Source: Pseudarthrobacter sp. NamE2
GTDB lineage: Bacteria > Actinomycetota > Actinomycetes > Actinomycetales > Micrococcaceae
Direction: 5' to 3'
NCBI RefSeq assembly: GCF_005796205.1
Contig: NZ_VAHN01000001.1
Span: forward strand, 434,001-498,000
DNA: 64,000 bases
The notes under the pieces were generated by a model. The model did no database searches, had not been told where the DNA came from, and was given only the letters and a program-made list of their open reading frames with translations. Below are positions 41,186 through 51,017 of this stretch, in pieces. Numbering within the stretch: position 1 is the stretch's first letter; every line of letters starts with the position of its first letter. A program made the translations under genes and the position numbers.

Positions 41186-43168
41186 ATGGGCCCTATGGGT
41201 GCACAAGACAGTCCGCCCGTCGGCGTGAGTGCCGCCACCGTCGACGGGATGGCCTTGGGGCGGCTTTTGTCGCTCCTGGTCGACGGTGTTTCTGCTGAGG
41301 AACTGGAAACACAGCTGGCACGCATGCAGTCGAAGAGCCTGATCGATCCGATGACGGCAGCAGCTGCCCGCAGCCTCAACGCCAGGCTTCGGGAGGCAGG
41401 CAGGCGGGAAGGCCTGCTTCGGGTCCTGTATGACACGGCCACGGATCTGACGGGTATCCGCGATGTGGAGGCTGTCCTGAAAGCCATCGTGCGCAGGACC
41501 CGCTCCCTTATCGGCAGCGACATCGCCTACCTGAGCCTGAACGACTACACGACCGGGGAATCCTACATCCGGGTGACCGATGGGGCCGCGACGGCGCTGT
41601 TCCGCAACATCCGAATGCCCCTCGGGGAGGGCGTCCTCGGCGCGGTGGCTACCGGAGAAGCGCCTGCGCAAAGTGCTGACTACCTGATCGACAAAACCAA
41701 GTCACATCTGGAGTTGAGTGACGCAGCCGTCGCTGCCGAGGGCGTTAAAGCCATCATGGGCGTCCCGTTGCGTGTCGAAGGCAAGGTCATTGGCGCGCTC
41801 CTCGTCGCCGACCGGCATGCGCACAGCTTCAGCAGTGACGACGTCGCACTCATGGAATCCATCGGTACCCACGCCGCCGTCGCCCTCGAAAATGCCCGGC
41901 ATTTCACGGAAATGGCTGATGCCCTCGCCCGCCTGGACCAGGCCCAGCGGCAGAACCTCGCCCATGTGAGGGCGCTGGAGGAGCTTTCGTCACTTGACCA
42001 GCGCTTGATGGAAACGCTCGCTTCCACTGACAGTCTTCCCGGCCTGCTACGGCTGCTGGCCGAATCCATGGACAGCGAGGTTTTCGTGGTTTCGCCGATG
42101 GGCGAACCGATGGCGGGGGCAGTGCCTGATTCCGACTTCGGCAGCCCGGCGGCGTTGAGCGCTGCCGAGGCATCCGCGGCGCGGACGCTGCCCATACCCT
42201 TCAATGTCAATGGACGCGACTACACCGTGATGTCCGCCGTTGCCGGCGATCAGCATCTCGCATCGCTTGTGGTTGCGGGGCATCTGACGCAAGACAGGAC
42301 AGCCGTGCTTGAACGCAGCGCCCTGGTGCTCAGCGCGGTGCTGCTCTTTGAGCGCACGTACCAGGAGGCGCAGTACCGTCTCCAACTGGAGCTCATCGAT
42401 GAGCTCCTGAACCCCCGCCCTGAAAATGTGGAAGCAATGAAAAGGAGGGCAAGCAGGTTTGGGCTCGCCGAGAACCTCCAACTCGTGGTTCGGGTCGTGG
42501 GAGTCAGGGACGACCAGCGCCAGCGGGCCTTGGCAGTACTGAGGCGGCATGCCGAGGGCAGGCGAGGTATTGCCGCGCTGCACGAATCACACCTCTGCAT
42601 CATTGAGCCGCCCGCACAGTCCGGAACCGCACCCGGTACCCCGGCAATGCCCGGGAGTGCGATTGGTGGCCAGGCGATTGTCGATGCCCTCAAACGGCAG
42701 CGCATCGTGGCCAGTGTCGGCTCATCGGAAACTGTGACGGGATTCCCGCGCCTGTCCGCGGCGCACGCCGAGGCCCACGCCGTGCTGGGTGCACTGCAGG
42801 CGTTGTCACGGCATGGGGAGGCAGCGGACAAAGCTGCACTAGGCACAGCCGGCATGCTCCTCGGAGCCATGGAGAGCCCGTTTGCCGCCCAACTGCTGGC
42901 CGCCCAGCTCGGCCCGCTGCTGGACTATGACAGAAGGCGCGGTACCCAGCTGGTTCCGACGGCGTGGACCTTTTTGGAGAACGACGGCTCCATGGCAGCC
43001 GCTGCCAACGCCCTCCAAATCCATGCCAACACGTTGCGGCAACGGCTGGACCGGATCGACAACGTCCTTGGCGAAAGCTGGCGCCGGGGCGGACGGTCCC
43101 TGGACGTGCATGTCGCCTTGCGGCTGTGGCGGCTGCAATCAGCAGGAGTGGGCGGCCCCACCCCCTGA
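41186..43168 (+). CDS. GAF-domain, PucR-type helix-turn-helix regulator
   Basis: A 660-residue regulator. An N-terminal helical region is followed by a GAF sensor domain (about 75-235: IRRTRSLIGSDIAYLSLNDY, then VKAIMGVPLRVEGKVIGALLVADRH), a coiled-coil-like linker, a degenerate middle domain and a C-terminal PucR-type HTH (FLENDGSMAAAANALQIHANTLRQRLDRIDNVLG). Such proteins activate catabolic operons upon binding a metabolite. It lies just upstream of the alcohol/aldehyde dehydrogenase and transporter genes, with a palindrome between, so they are its probable targets. Confidence 0.88.
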   Translation: MGPMGAQDSPPVGVSAATVDGMALGRLLSLLVDGVSAEELETQLARMQSKSLIDPMTAAAARSLNARLREAGRREGLLRVLYDTATDLTGIRDVEAVLKAIVRRTRSLIGSDIAYLSLNDYTTGESYIRVTDGAATALFRNIRMPLGEGVLGAVATGEAPAQSADYLIDKTKSHLELSDAAVAAEGVKAIMGVPLRVEGKVIGALLVADRHAHSFSSDDVALMESIGTHAAVALENARHFTEMADALARLDQAQRQNLAHVRALEELSSLDQRLMETLASTDSLPGLLRLLAESMDSEVFVVSPMGEPMAGAVPDSDFGSPAALSAAEASAARTLPIPFNVNGRDYTVMSAVAGDQHLASLVVAGHLTQDRTAVLERSALVLSAVLLFERTYQEAQYRLQLELIDELLNPRPENVEAMKRRASRFGLAENLQLVVRVVGVRDDQRQRALAVLRRHAEGRRGIAALHESHLCIIEPPAQSGTAPGTPAMPGSAIGGQAIVDALKRQRIVASVGSSETVTGFPRLSAAHAEAHAVLGALQALSRHGEAADKAALGTAGMLLGAMESPFAAQLLAAQLGPLLDYDRRRGTQLVPTAWTFLENDGSMAAAANALQIHANTLRQRLDRIDNVLGESWRRGGRSLDVHVALRLWRLQSAGVGGPTP

Positions 43169-43201
43169 TAACCAGCCAGCGGCCACTAGCAGTGTCACTT
43201 C

Positions 43202-43228
43202 GCCACATATCGACGAATTCGATGTGGC
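43202..43228. promoter_or_regulatory. inverted repeat GCCACAT-N13-ATGTGGC, candidate operator
   Basis: GCCACAT (43202-43208) and ATGTGGC (43222-43228) flank an AT/CG core containing ATCGACGAATTCGAT, so the symmetry extends inward. It lies about 100 bases before the iron alcohol dehydrogenase gene. A single half-site ATGTGGC occurs at 41153-41159 before the regulator gene. Confidence 0.55.
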
Positions 43229-43324
43229 AAAAAAATACATATGCGGCATCACACAACTCTGGAACGATGAGATCTGCGGCACCTGTCAGGTAGCCGACCC
43301 CCCCACGTTTAGGAGTTAGTCACA

Positions 43325-44575
43325 ATGTCGTGTGCGCATGCGGCGGGCATCCGTCCCACTACCTACGGCGCCCTGCGGCTGCCGAGGAACATCATCGTCG
43401 GCGCCCGGCAGCGCTTCGCTGTCGCCGACGTTGCAGCCGAAATGGGCAGCAACGTCCTGGTCTGCACCGATCCCCGGCTTGCCGCTTCGGAGGAGTTGCA
43501 TGCTCTGGTCCGGACGCTCGAAGACCAAAACCTTTCCGTCCGCGTCTTCGGTGACACTGAGGCGGAACTGCCCACGCCTGGCATCATTGCCTGCGTTGAA
43601 GAACTCAAAGGCCAGGACATCGACGTCATCATCGGCTTTGGCGGTGGAAGCTGCATGGACATGGCCAAAGTGGTCTCGGTGCTGCTGACCTACGGCGGAG
43701 AACCCAGCGATTACTACGGTGAATTCGCTGTCCCAGGCCCCGTCAAGCCCGTCATTGCACTGCCGACGACGGCGGGCACAGGGTCGGAGGCCACAGCCAT
43801 CGCTGTGGTGTCCGACCCCGGGCTTGGGATGAAAATGGGCATCTCCAGCCCTCACATCATTCCGTTCGCTTCCATATGCGACCCCGAGCTTACCTACTCC
43901 TGCCCGCCGTCACTGACTGCGGCGACGGGCGCCGATACGTTCGTGCACCTGGTCGAATCGTTCACCGCAATCACCCGGGAGCCCACCCCGAGCCTTGCAA
44001 AGGAACGCGTTTTTGTCGGCAAGAATGTCCTGACGGACTCCCTCGCGCTGGACGGAATCCGCCTGGTGGGCCGGAGCCTGGCCACCGCCTATAAGGATCC
44101 CGGCAACACCGAGGCGCGGGGGGACATGATGCTGGCTGCCCTCTACGGCGGCATCGTACTCAGCAACGCCGGAACCGCCGCCGCACACGCCATCCAGTAC
44201 CCGGTTGGCGCGCTGACGCACACCCCGCACGGCGTCGGCGTCGGACTCCTGCTCCCGTACGTCGTCCGCCACAACTTCAGCGCGATCGTCCCCCAGCTGG
44301 GGCAAATCGCCGAAGCCCTTGGACGCGATACCAAGGGCATGGACGCCCGGAACTCGGCGATCGCCGGCGTCGACGCCATCGACGAAATCATCGCCGCCAT
44401 CGAACTGCCCTCCACGCTGGAGGAACTCGGTGTCAAGGAAAGCGATCTTGCCCGCATCGCCACGCTGTCACTGAACTCGAAGCGGCTGATTGACAACAAC
44501 CCGGTGCCGCTCGACCTCGACGCGGTCAGCTCCATCGTGCAGGCCGCCTTCGCCGGCGACCGCAGCATCCGCTGA
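43325..44575 (+). CDS. iron-containing alcohol dehydrogenase
   Basis: A 416-residue group III alcohol dehydrogenase. NAD-binding motif is IIGFGGGSCMDMAKV; ALPTTAGTGSEAT is also typical. Metal-ligand region is TAATGADTFVHLVESFTA and ALTHTPHGVGVGLLLPYVVRHN (His ligands). It oxidises a primary alcohol to the aldehyde using NAD; the substrate is unknown. TTAGGAG lies upstream. It is the first gene of an operon with the aldehyde dehydrogenase and the MHS transporter. Confidence 0.9.
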   Translation: MSCAHAAGIRPTTYGALRLPRNIIVGARQRFAVADVAAEMGSNVLVCTDPRLAASEELHALVRTLEDQNLSVRVFGDTEAELPTPGIIACVEELKGQDIDVIIGFGGGSCMDMAKVVSVLLTYGGEPSDYYGEFAVPGPVKPVIALPTTAGTGSEATAIAVVSDPGLGMKMGISSPHIIPFASICDPELTYSCPPSLTAATGADTFVHLVESFTAITREPTPSLAKERVFVGKNVLTDSLALDGIRLVGRSLATAYKDPGNTEARGDMMLAALYGGIVLSNAGTAAAHAIQYPVGALTHTPHGVGVGLLLPYVVRHNFSAIVPQLGQIAEALGRDTKGMDARNSAIAGVDAIDEIIAAIELPSTLEELGVKESDLARIATLSLNSKRLIDNNPVPLDLDAVSSIVQAAFAGDRSIR

Positions 44576-44611
44576 CGCCAACTCCCCCACACCAGAAGAA
44601 AAGGCTTATCC

Positions 44612-46087
44612 ATGACTCTCCTTTCCACCCGGGAACCGCTTGACCTCGAAGGACTGACAGTGCCCCGCCAGCTGCTCATCGCGGGGCACTGGCGGGACGC
44701 GGCGGGCGGCGGAACCATCGGCGTCGTCAACCCCTCCGACGCCACCGTCATCACAGCGATCGCCGACGCCGACGTCGCAGACGGCCTCGCCGCCGTCGAC
44801 GCTGCCGCGGCAGCACTGGCGGAATGGTCCGCCACTGCCCCGCGGCGGCGCGCTGAAATCCTCAGCCGCTGCTTCGACATGATGACCGAACGCAGCGAAG
44901 AACTCGCCCGCCTCATCTCCCTCGAAAACGGCAAGGCGCTTCCGGACGCCCGCGGAGAGGTGGCCTACGCCGCCGAGTTCTTCCGCTGGTATGCCGAGGA
45001 GGCCGTACGGATTATCGGCGACGTGTCCATCTCTCCGTCCGGTGCCAACCGCATCCTGGTCCAGCACCAGCCAATCGGCGTCTGCGTCCTGATCACTCCG
45101 TGGAACTTCCCCGCCGCCATGGCCACACGCAAGCTGGCACCGGCGCTTGCCGCCGGCTGCACGGCCGTGCTCAAGCCGGCCACGCTCACTCCCCTCACAT
45201 CGCTGGCGATCGCGCAGCTGATGGTCGACGCCGGGGTCCCGGCCGGCGTCGTGAATGTTGTGACCACGAGCAAGACCGGCGACGTCATGACGCCGATCCT
45301 CGCCGATCCCAGGGTGCGCAAGCTGTCCTTCACAGGCTCTACCGGGGTGGGGCGGCACCTGCTGCGCCAGGCCGCCGACAACGTCCTCAAGTGCTCGATG
45401 GAGCTCGGCGGCAACGCGCCGTTCCTGGTGTTCGACGACGCCGACCTGGACAAGGCCATCGACGGCATCATGGTCGCCAAGATGCGCAACGGCGGCCAGG
45501 CCTGCACGGCGGCCAACCGCATCTATGTCCAACGCGGAATCCAGGCCGAGTTCGCCAGCCGCCTCGCCGCCCGCATGGCCGCCCTCACCGTTGGTCCTGG
45601 CACCGATCCTTCCACCGAAGTTGGCCCGCTGGTCGACGAGGCCAGCGTCCTGAAGGTTGACGCCCTGGTCCGCGATGCCCTCGACCAGGGTGCGCGCCTG
45701 CTCACTGGCGGACATCTGCCGGAAGGAGACGGCTACTACTACCCGCCCACAGTGGTGAGCAATGTTCCGCAGCACGCGAGGATGGTGAGCGAGGAAATCT
45801 TCGGACCCGTCGCGTCCATCATCGGGTTCGACACGGAAGAAGAAGCGATCGCGGCCGCCAACGACTCCGAGTACGGCCTGGCGGCGTATGTGTTCACCGA
45901 GGACTTCCGCCGCGGGCTGCGGGTCTCCGAACGCATCGAAAGCGGCATGGTCGCCCTGAACCGCGGTCTGGTATCTGATCCGGCCGCCCCGTTCGGCGGC
46001 GTGAAGCAAAGCGGGCTGGGACGTGAAGGCGCCCACCAGGGCCTGCTGGACTTCACTGAGACCAAGTACATCGCCCTGGACTGGTGA
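44612..46087 (+). CDS. NAD(P)-dependent aldehyde (succinate-semialdehyde-type) dehydrogenase
   Basis: A 491-residue ALDH superfamily enzyme. Motifs: VLITPWNFPAAMATRKLAPALAAGCTAVLKPA, FTGSTGVGRHLL, catalytic Glu in MELGGNAPFLVFDDAD and catalytic Cys in NGGQACTAANR. The C-terminal PFGGVKQSGLGREGAHQGLLDFTETKY is typical of the GabD-like branch. It most likely oxidises the aldehyde made by the upstream alcohol dehydrogenase. The exact substrate (succinate semialdehyde, glutarate semialdehyde or similar) cannot be decided. Confidence 0.9.
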   Translation: MTLLSTREPLDLEGLTVPRQLLIAGHWRDAAGGGTIGVVNPSDATVITAIADADVADGLAAVDAAAAALAEWSATAPRRRAEILSRCFDMMTERSEELARLISLENGKALPDARGEVAYAAEFFRWYAEEAVRIIGDVSISPSGANRILVQHQPIGVCVLITPWNFPAAMATRKLAPALAAGCTAVLKPATLTPLTSLAIAQLMVDAGVPAGVVNVVTTSKTGDVMTPILADPRVRKLSFTGSTGVGRHLLRQAADNVLKCSMELGGNAPFLVFDDADLDKAIDGIMVAKMRNGGQACTAANRIYVQRGIQAEFASRLAARMAALTVGPGTDPSTEVGPLVDEASVLKVDALVRDALDQGARLLTGGHLPEGDGYYYPPTVVSNVPQHARMVSEEIFGPVASIIGFDTEEEAIAAANDSEYGLAAYVFTEDFRRGLRVSERIESGMVALNRGLVSDPAAPFGGVKQSGLGREGAHQGLLDFTETKYIALDW

Positions 46088-46151
46088 ACCGCCCCCCCCT
46101 TTGGCGCACCGTCCTTCAACAACTCTCTTTGACCATCGAAAGAAAAGACCA

Positions 46152-47519
46152 ATGACGCTCCCTCCAACCACTGCCCCCAAGGCGAACCGAGTACCCTGGC
46201 GGGTGTCCCTGGCCAGCTTCGCCGGCACCACCATTGAGTGGTACGACTACTACATCTTCGGCCTCCTGGCCGCGACGGGGGTCTTCAGCCGGCTCTACTT
46301 TCCGGAGCAGGACCCCGCCACCGGGCTTCTGCTCGCCTTCCTCACCTACGCGGTGGGCTTCGTGGCGCGTCCCTTCGGCGGCATGTTCGCCGGTCACTAC
46401 GGGGACAAGATCGGCCGCAAACCGATGCTGGTGCTTTCCCTGCTCCTGATGGGCTTCGCCACGCTGGCCATGGGTCTTCTCCCCACGTATGCCCAGATAG
46501 GTGTGTGGGCTCCCATCCTGCTGACCGTGCTGCGGCTTATGCAGGGCTTTGGCGCCGGCGCCGAATGGGCAGGAGCAGCCATTATCTCCACCGAGCACGC
46601 CCCGGAGGGCCGCCGCGGATTCTTCGGCAGCTTCACGCAGATGGGCGTTCCTGCAGGCATGCTGCTCGCCAACTCCTCCGTTCTGGCGGTCAAGGGCAGC
46701 GTTCCGGCCGACGTTTTTGACGCGTGGGCCTGGCGCGTTCCCTTCCTGCTGAGCGTGCTCCTGATCGTCGTGGGCCTTGTGATTCGGGCGAAGCTCGAGG
46801 ACTCCGAGGACTTCAAAGACCTCATCGAGAAAAAGCAGACCGCCCACAACCCGCTTGGCGAAGCCCTGAAGAAGGAAACCAAGGGCGTCTGGCTGGTTGT
46901 CGGCATGCGCCTGGCGGAGAACTCCGCTTTCTACCTGTACACGACCTTCTCCGTGGTCTACATCATGCGGACCTTCGGCGCCGAGCGCGCCAACCAGGGT
47001 TCCATGTCCGTGCTGATCGCGTCCGCCATCGGCGTCATCGCGGTGCCGCTGTGGGCCGCACTGTCGGACCGCATCGGCCGCAAGCCGCTCTACCTGTTCG
47101 GCTCCATCGGCGGACTGCTGTTCTTCCCGCTCTACTTCGTTATGACGGACACCGGGAGCGCGCTGCTGGCCACCCTCGCCATCATCATCGGCCTCGCGGT
47201 CTTCCACAACTCGATGTATGGTCCGCAGGCGGCCTTCTTCAGTGACCTGTTCTCGACGAAGCTCCGCTACAGCGGCGCCTCCATGGGATACCAGTTCGGC
47301 TCCGTCCTGGCCGGTGGCATCGCACCGCTGGTCGCCGTGGCCCTGCTCAACGCCGGCAACGGTGAACCCGGCTGGGTGATCCTGTATTTCAGCGTCATCG
47401 GTGTCATCACTGTGGCCTCGGCGATCCTTGCACCCGAAACGGTGAAGCGCGTCCGCGGCCGCCTCGGTACGGCGCCTGTCCCCGCTGCGGACTCAGTTGA
47501 GAAGGCACGCACGCACTAA
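46152..47519 (+). CDS. MHS-family MFS transporter (organic acid / solute uptake)
   Basis: A 455-residue 12-TM transporter of the metabolite:H+ symporter family. Signatures are SFAGTTIEWYDYYIFGLLA at the first segment, FVARPFGGMFAGHYGDKIGRKPML and LRLMQGFGAGAEWAGAAIISTEHAPEGRRGFFGSF. It resembles ShiA/ProP-like carriers. As the third gene of the operon it probably imports the substrate of the two dehydrogenases. The ATG at 46152 is chosen; the frame is open into the ALDH gene. A strong terminator follows. Confidence 0.9.
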   Translation: MTLPPTTAPKANRVPWRVSLASFAGTTIEWYDYYIFGLLAATGVFSRLYFPEQDPATGLLLAFLTYAVGFVARPFGGMFAGHYGDKIGRKPMLVLSLLLMGFATLAMGLLPTYAQIGVWAPILLTVLRLMQGFGAGAEWAGAAIISTEHAPEGRRGFFGSFTQMGVPAGMLLANSSVLAVKGSVPADVFDAWAWRVPFLLSVLLIVVGLVIRAKLEDSEDFKDLIEKKQTAHNPLGEALKKETKGVWLVVGMRLAENSAFYLYTTFSVVYIMRTFGAERANQGSMSVLIASAIGVIAVPLWAALSDRIGRKPLYLFGSIGGLLFFPLYFVMTDTGSALLATLAIIIGLAVFHNSMYGPQAAFFSDLFSTKLRYSGASMGYQFGSVLAGGIAPLVAVALLNAGNGEPGWVILYFSVIGVITVASAILAPETVKRVRGRLGTAPVPAADSVEKARTH

Positions 47520-47536
47520 CCGGCCCCGCAAACTTG

Positions 47537-47581
47537 AAGTGCCGGTGCCACCCGCATTGACGGGTGACACCGGCACTTTTT
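47537..47581 (+). terminator. rho-independent terminator
   Basis: Arms 47537-47554 and 47561-47578 (AAGTGCCGGTG paired with CACCGGCACTT, ACCCG with CGGGT, one mismatch), loop CATTGA, followed by TTT. Confidence 0.9.
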
Positions 47582-47725
47582 AGATCGGGTGCGCGGCGGA
47601 GGGGTGTCAAATTCGGCTTCACGATGCCCGGTGGCACCCGTCCACACGAAAGCGATACCCGCAGAAATTGACGCGAATAAACTGCAGGTAGTGGAAGCCT
47701 TCTGGACGGCGTAAGGAGATAGTCA

Positions 47726-48700
47726 GTGTTGCGAATCGGAATCCTGGGCGCGGCGGGTATCGCGCCTGCCGCGGTCATCCAACCCGCCAGGCGGCGAACC
47801 GACGTCGAGGTCGTCGCCGTAGCCTCCCGTCGTGCAGAATCTGCACGACATTTCGCAGATAGCCACCGGATTGGCCGTTTCTACAGCGATTACTCCAATT
47901 TGGTGTCCGACCCCGGAATTGATTTGATCTATAATGCCCTGCCTCCCTCCGAGCACGCGAAGTGGTCGATCGCAGCCGTGCAAGCAGGCAAGCACGTGCT
48001 CTGTGAGAAACCCTTCGCGATGAATGCCGATGAGGCTGCACAAATGCTGGAAGCTGCGGAATCGACAGGCTACCGCCTCATTGAAGCATTTCATGACCGG
48101 TACCACCCGTTGAGTGCTGAACTCGATGCCGTCAAGGCCTCCGGCGGGCTCGGGGAGATCGTGTCACTGCGGGCAGACTTTTCGACTTCGAATCCGTTCG
48201 ATCCCGCGTCCCTGCGGCACGACCCACGATTGGGAGGCGGATCATTGATGGACCTCGGCTGCTACCCGGTTCACTGGGTGAGGGCATTCATGGGCGAAGA
48301 ACCAACGGTAGTCCGGGCCACCGGGTCCCTCAACCCCCTTGGCGCAGACCTTGACATAGCGGCCGAGCTCCAGTTTCCCTCGGGAGCTACAGCGCTCATT
48401 TCATCAGCAATGGTGGAACAGCCCGGGCATCTGAACTCATCCCTCGAAGTGCTCGGCACCGAAGGAAAACTGGTCGTCAACAATCTGGTGTTCCCATCCA
48501 GGGGGCATTCGATCACCCAGAGCAGTAACGGACTGGACCGCACGTGGACCGTACGAGGCTTTGAAACCTACGACCATCAGCTGGAGGCCATTGTCCAAGG
48601 TCTGCAGTCGGGCCGGAAACTGCTCACGGAGGGCCGCGACAGCCTTTCCAACATGAAGGTCATCGACGGCATCTATGCGGCCGCGGGGTTCAGGAGATGA
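47726..48700 (+). CDS. Gfo/Idh/MocA family oxidoreductase
   Basis: A 324-residue NAD(P)-dependent dehydrogenase. The N-terminal Rossmann motif is RIGILGAAGIAPAAV; GKHVLCEKPFAMNADEA contains the family EKP motif, and the C-terminal domain has GGSLMDLGCYPVHWVRAFMG. Members oxidise or reduce sugars, inositols or related ring compounds. The GTG at 47726 is supported by AAGGAG 8 bases upstream. Monocistronic in appearance. Confidence 0.9.
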   Translation: MLRIGILGAAGIAPAAVIQPARRRTDVEVVAVASRRAESARHFADSHRIGRFYSDYSNLVSDPGIDLIYNALPPSEHAKWSIAAVQAGKHVLCEKPFAMNADEAAQMLEAAESTGYRLIEAFHDRYHPLSAELDAVKASGGLGEIVSLRADFSTSNPFDPASLRHDPRLGGGSLMDLGCYPVHWVRAFMGEEPTVVRATGSLNPLGADLDIAAELQFPSGATALISSAMVEQPGHLNSSLEVLGTEGKLVVNNLVFPSRGHSITQSSNGLDRTWTVRGFETYDHQLEAIVQGLQSGRKLLTEGRDSLSNMKVIDGIYAAAGFRR

Positions 48701-48956
48701 TTCGGGGCCACGGTCCAAACCGGCCGCGCTGGGACCGGACCAAAGTATCCTGACCTGACCACAGGGATGGTAGGACTCAGCGTCCTAGGAAAAGCAGGGA
48801 CAGGAAACCCTGCTGACTTTGCCACGGGAGGTGCGTAACGTCGACGGGAGCAGTCGGCGGGAAACTGGTACCCGTGACACGCAGCTGCCGCAGAGGCCTG
48901 GGGTCGTTGCGACGAGGGCATACATACACCACCCCTACGGGGAACTGAGGAGCATT

Positions 48957-49988
48957 ATGCAATACCGCACACTGGGTAACAGCGGCGCCGTGGTTTCAAA
49001 CTACGCTTTGGGAACCATGACGTTTGGGGTTGAGGCCAGCGAGGAAACGTCCCACGCCATCCTGGATAACTATCTTGCCGCCGGCGGCAACTTCATCGAC
49101 ACCGCCGATGTTTACGGCGGTGGAGTATCAGAGGAAATTATTGGACGCTGGCTCACCCGGCATCCGGAGGCCAGAGACCGCATAGTGCTGGCCACAAAGG
49201 GACGCTTTCCTATGGGCGAGGCCCCAAACAGCGTCGGCACCTCCCGCCGCCACTTGGTCAGGGCCTTGGACGATTCCCTTCGCCGCCTGGGCGTGGAGCA
49301 GATTGACCTTTACCAGATGCACGCGTGGGACCCGATAACACCCTTGGAGGAGACTCTCCGCTTCCTGCACGACTCCGTCAGCAACGGCAAGATTGCCTAC
49401 TACGGCTTTTCCAATTTTTTGGGATGGCAGCTCACCAAGGCGGTCCACTTGGCCAAGGCCCATGGCTGGAGCGCCCCTGTAACACTCCAACCGCAGTACA
49501 ACCTGCTTGTCCGCGAGATCGAGTGGGAGATCGTCCCGGCGTCCCTGGATGCGAAGATCGGCCTGCTCCCGTGGTCGCCCCTGGGCGGCGGCTGGCTGTC
49601 CGGCAAGTACAAGCGCGATGAGGCGCCCGTTGGTGCCACCAGGCTCGGTGATAATCCCAACCGGGGCATGGAGGCGTGGCAGGCTCGCAACGACGATCCC
49701 CGCACGTGGGACGTCATTGAAACAGTGGAGAAGATTGCCTCTGATCACGGTGTGAGTGCCTCGCAGGTCGCTCTGGCATGGTTGGCGGACCAGCCAGCCG
49801 TGACGTCGGTTATTCTCGGCGCCCGCAACATTGAGCAACTGGCTGATAACCTCGCAGCTGCAGACCTCGAACTGATGCCCGAAGAGGTTGACCGGCTGAC
49901 CCAGGTCAGCCAGCCCCGCGCCGGTGTATACCCCTATGGCCCCTTGGCTCAAGAGCAGCGCAGCCGAAAGATCGAAGGCGGCAGGTAA
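48957..49988 (+). CDS. aldo/keto reductase (potassium-channel-beta-like)
   Basis: A 343-residue aldo/keto reductase. Start RTLGNSGAVVSNYALGTMTFG; catalytic Asp and Tyr in NFIDTADVYGGGVSEEIIG; Lys in VLATKGRF; His in YQMHAWDP; and the C-terminal cofactor pocket SVILGARNIEQLADNL. NADPH-dependent reduction of a carbonyl or sugar; substrate unknown. GAGGAG precedes ATG 48957; the frame is open upstream to 48819 but without a better start. Confidence 0.9.
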   Translation: MQYRTLGNSGAVVSNYALGTMTFGVEASEETSHAILDNYLAAGGNFIDTADVYGGGVSEEIIGRWLTRHPEARDRIVLATKGRFPMGEAPNSVGTSRRHLVRALDDSLRRLGVEQIDLYQMHAWDPITPLEETLRFLHDSVSNGKIAYYGFSNFLGWQLTKAVHLAKAHGWSAPVTLQPQYNLLVREIEWEIVPASLDAKIGLLPWSPLGGGWLSGKYKRDEAPVGATRLGDNPNRGMEAWQARNDDPRTWDVIETVEKIASDHGVSASQVALAWLADQPAVTSVILGARNIEQLADNLAAADLELMPEEVDRLTQVSQPRAGVYPYGPLAQEQRSRKIEGGR

Positions 49989-50094
49989 ACCCGCGGCCAC
50001 CAGCGTGAGCCCGCCGATGCGGTGTGCAAGGGCACCGCATTGGCTCACTAACAGACCCGAAAACTGTAGTCCGGACCATATTGTTGTCCGCTGC

Positions 50095-50943
50095 CTACAT
50101 TTGGGTGTGCGCGGCCAAGGCTGGATCCGCACCGACGCGGGCGCCTGACTCCAGGGCCGTTATGTCCGCCACCTCGGCCGGAGTGAGCGTGAGACGCACT
50201 GCTGCCAGGTTTTCCCGCATACGTGTGGAATCCGCTGACTTCGGGATGACGATTGTTCCTTGGGCCAGATGCCACCCCAGCAGTATCTGGGCCGGGCTGG
50301 CCCCGTACTTACCCGCAAGAGACTTCACTGTAGCTGCCATGAGGTCCGCGCCCTGGCCCAGGGGGCTGTACGCCTCCACCGCGATGCCGAGGGAGCGGCT
50401 TTTCACGGACAGCTCCTCCTGCTGGAATGTGGGGTGAATTTCGATCTGGTTGACGGCCGGAACGACGTCCGACGCTGCCAGGAGCGCATCCAGGTGGTCG
50501 GTGAGGAAGTTAGAGACGCCGATGGCACGGACCTCGCCGTTAGCGTACAGCTTTTCCAATTGTTTCCATGCCTCAATGAAGAGTCCCTGGGACGGTACGG
50601 GCCAGTGGATGAGGTAGAGGTCCACGTAATCGACCCCTAGAGCCTGAGCACTGTTGTGGAAGGCCTCTTTTGCGTTGCCCTGCTCGCCGTTGCGCAGCTT
50701 GGTTGTTATGAAGATCTCCTCCCGGGGGATCCCTGACGCGGCAATGGCTGCCCCAACGCCGGCCTCGTTTCGATAGGCGGCAGCTGTGTCTATGTGGCGG
50801 TATCCAGCTTCCAGGGCATCCTCGACAATGCGCTGAGTCTCTTGCGGTGGGACCTGGAATACGCCGAATCCAAGTTGGGGGACCCGGACGCCGTTGTTGA
50901 GGGTTACGGTGGGCACATTTAGGTCTTGAATTTGGGACGTCAT
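50095..50943 (-). CDS. aldo/keto reductase (2,5-diketo-D-gluconate-reductase-like)
   Basis: A 282-residue aldo/keto reductase of the AKR5 type. LNNGVRVPQLGFGVFQVPPQE; EAGYRHIDTAAAYRNEAGVG with catalytic Asp and Tyr; TTKLRNGEQG with Lys; YLIHWPVP with His; VVPAVNQIEIHP; and IVIPKSADSTRMRENL for NADPH. It may reduce keto-sugars or keto-acids. It is upstream of, and on the same strand as, no close gene: the epimerase gene ends about 75 bases before its start, so the two may be cotranscribed. Confidence 0.9.
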   Translation of the reverse strand: MTSQIQDLNVPTVTLNNGVRVPQLGFGVFQVPPQETQRIVEDALEAGYRHIDTAAAYRNEAGVGAAIAASGIPREEIFITTKLRNGEQGNAKEAFHNSAQALGVDYVDLYLIHWPVPSQGLFIEAWKQLEKLYANGEVRAIGVSNFLTDHLDALLAASDVVPAVNQIEIHPTFQQEELSVKSRSLGIAVEAYSPLGQGADLMAATVKSLAGKYGASPAQILLGWHLAQGTIVIPKSADSTRMRENLAAVRLTLTPAEVADITALESGARVGADPALAAHTQM

Positions 50944-51017
50944 CGACTTCTTCCGTTGGTTGGGTTGGTTCCGTTCGGGAGAGTCTCTGGAGACTCCCGG
51001 TCCCCCCGCTGAGTAGG

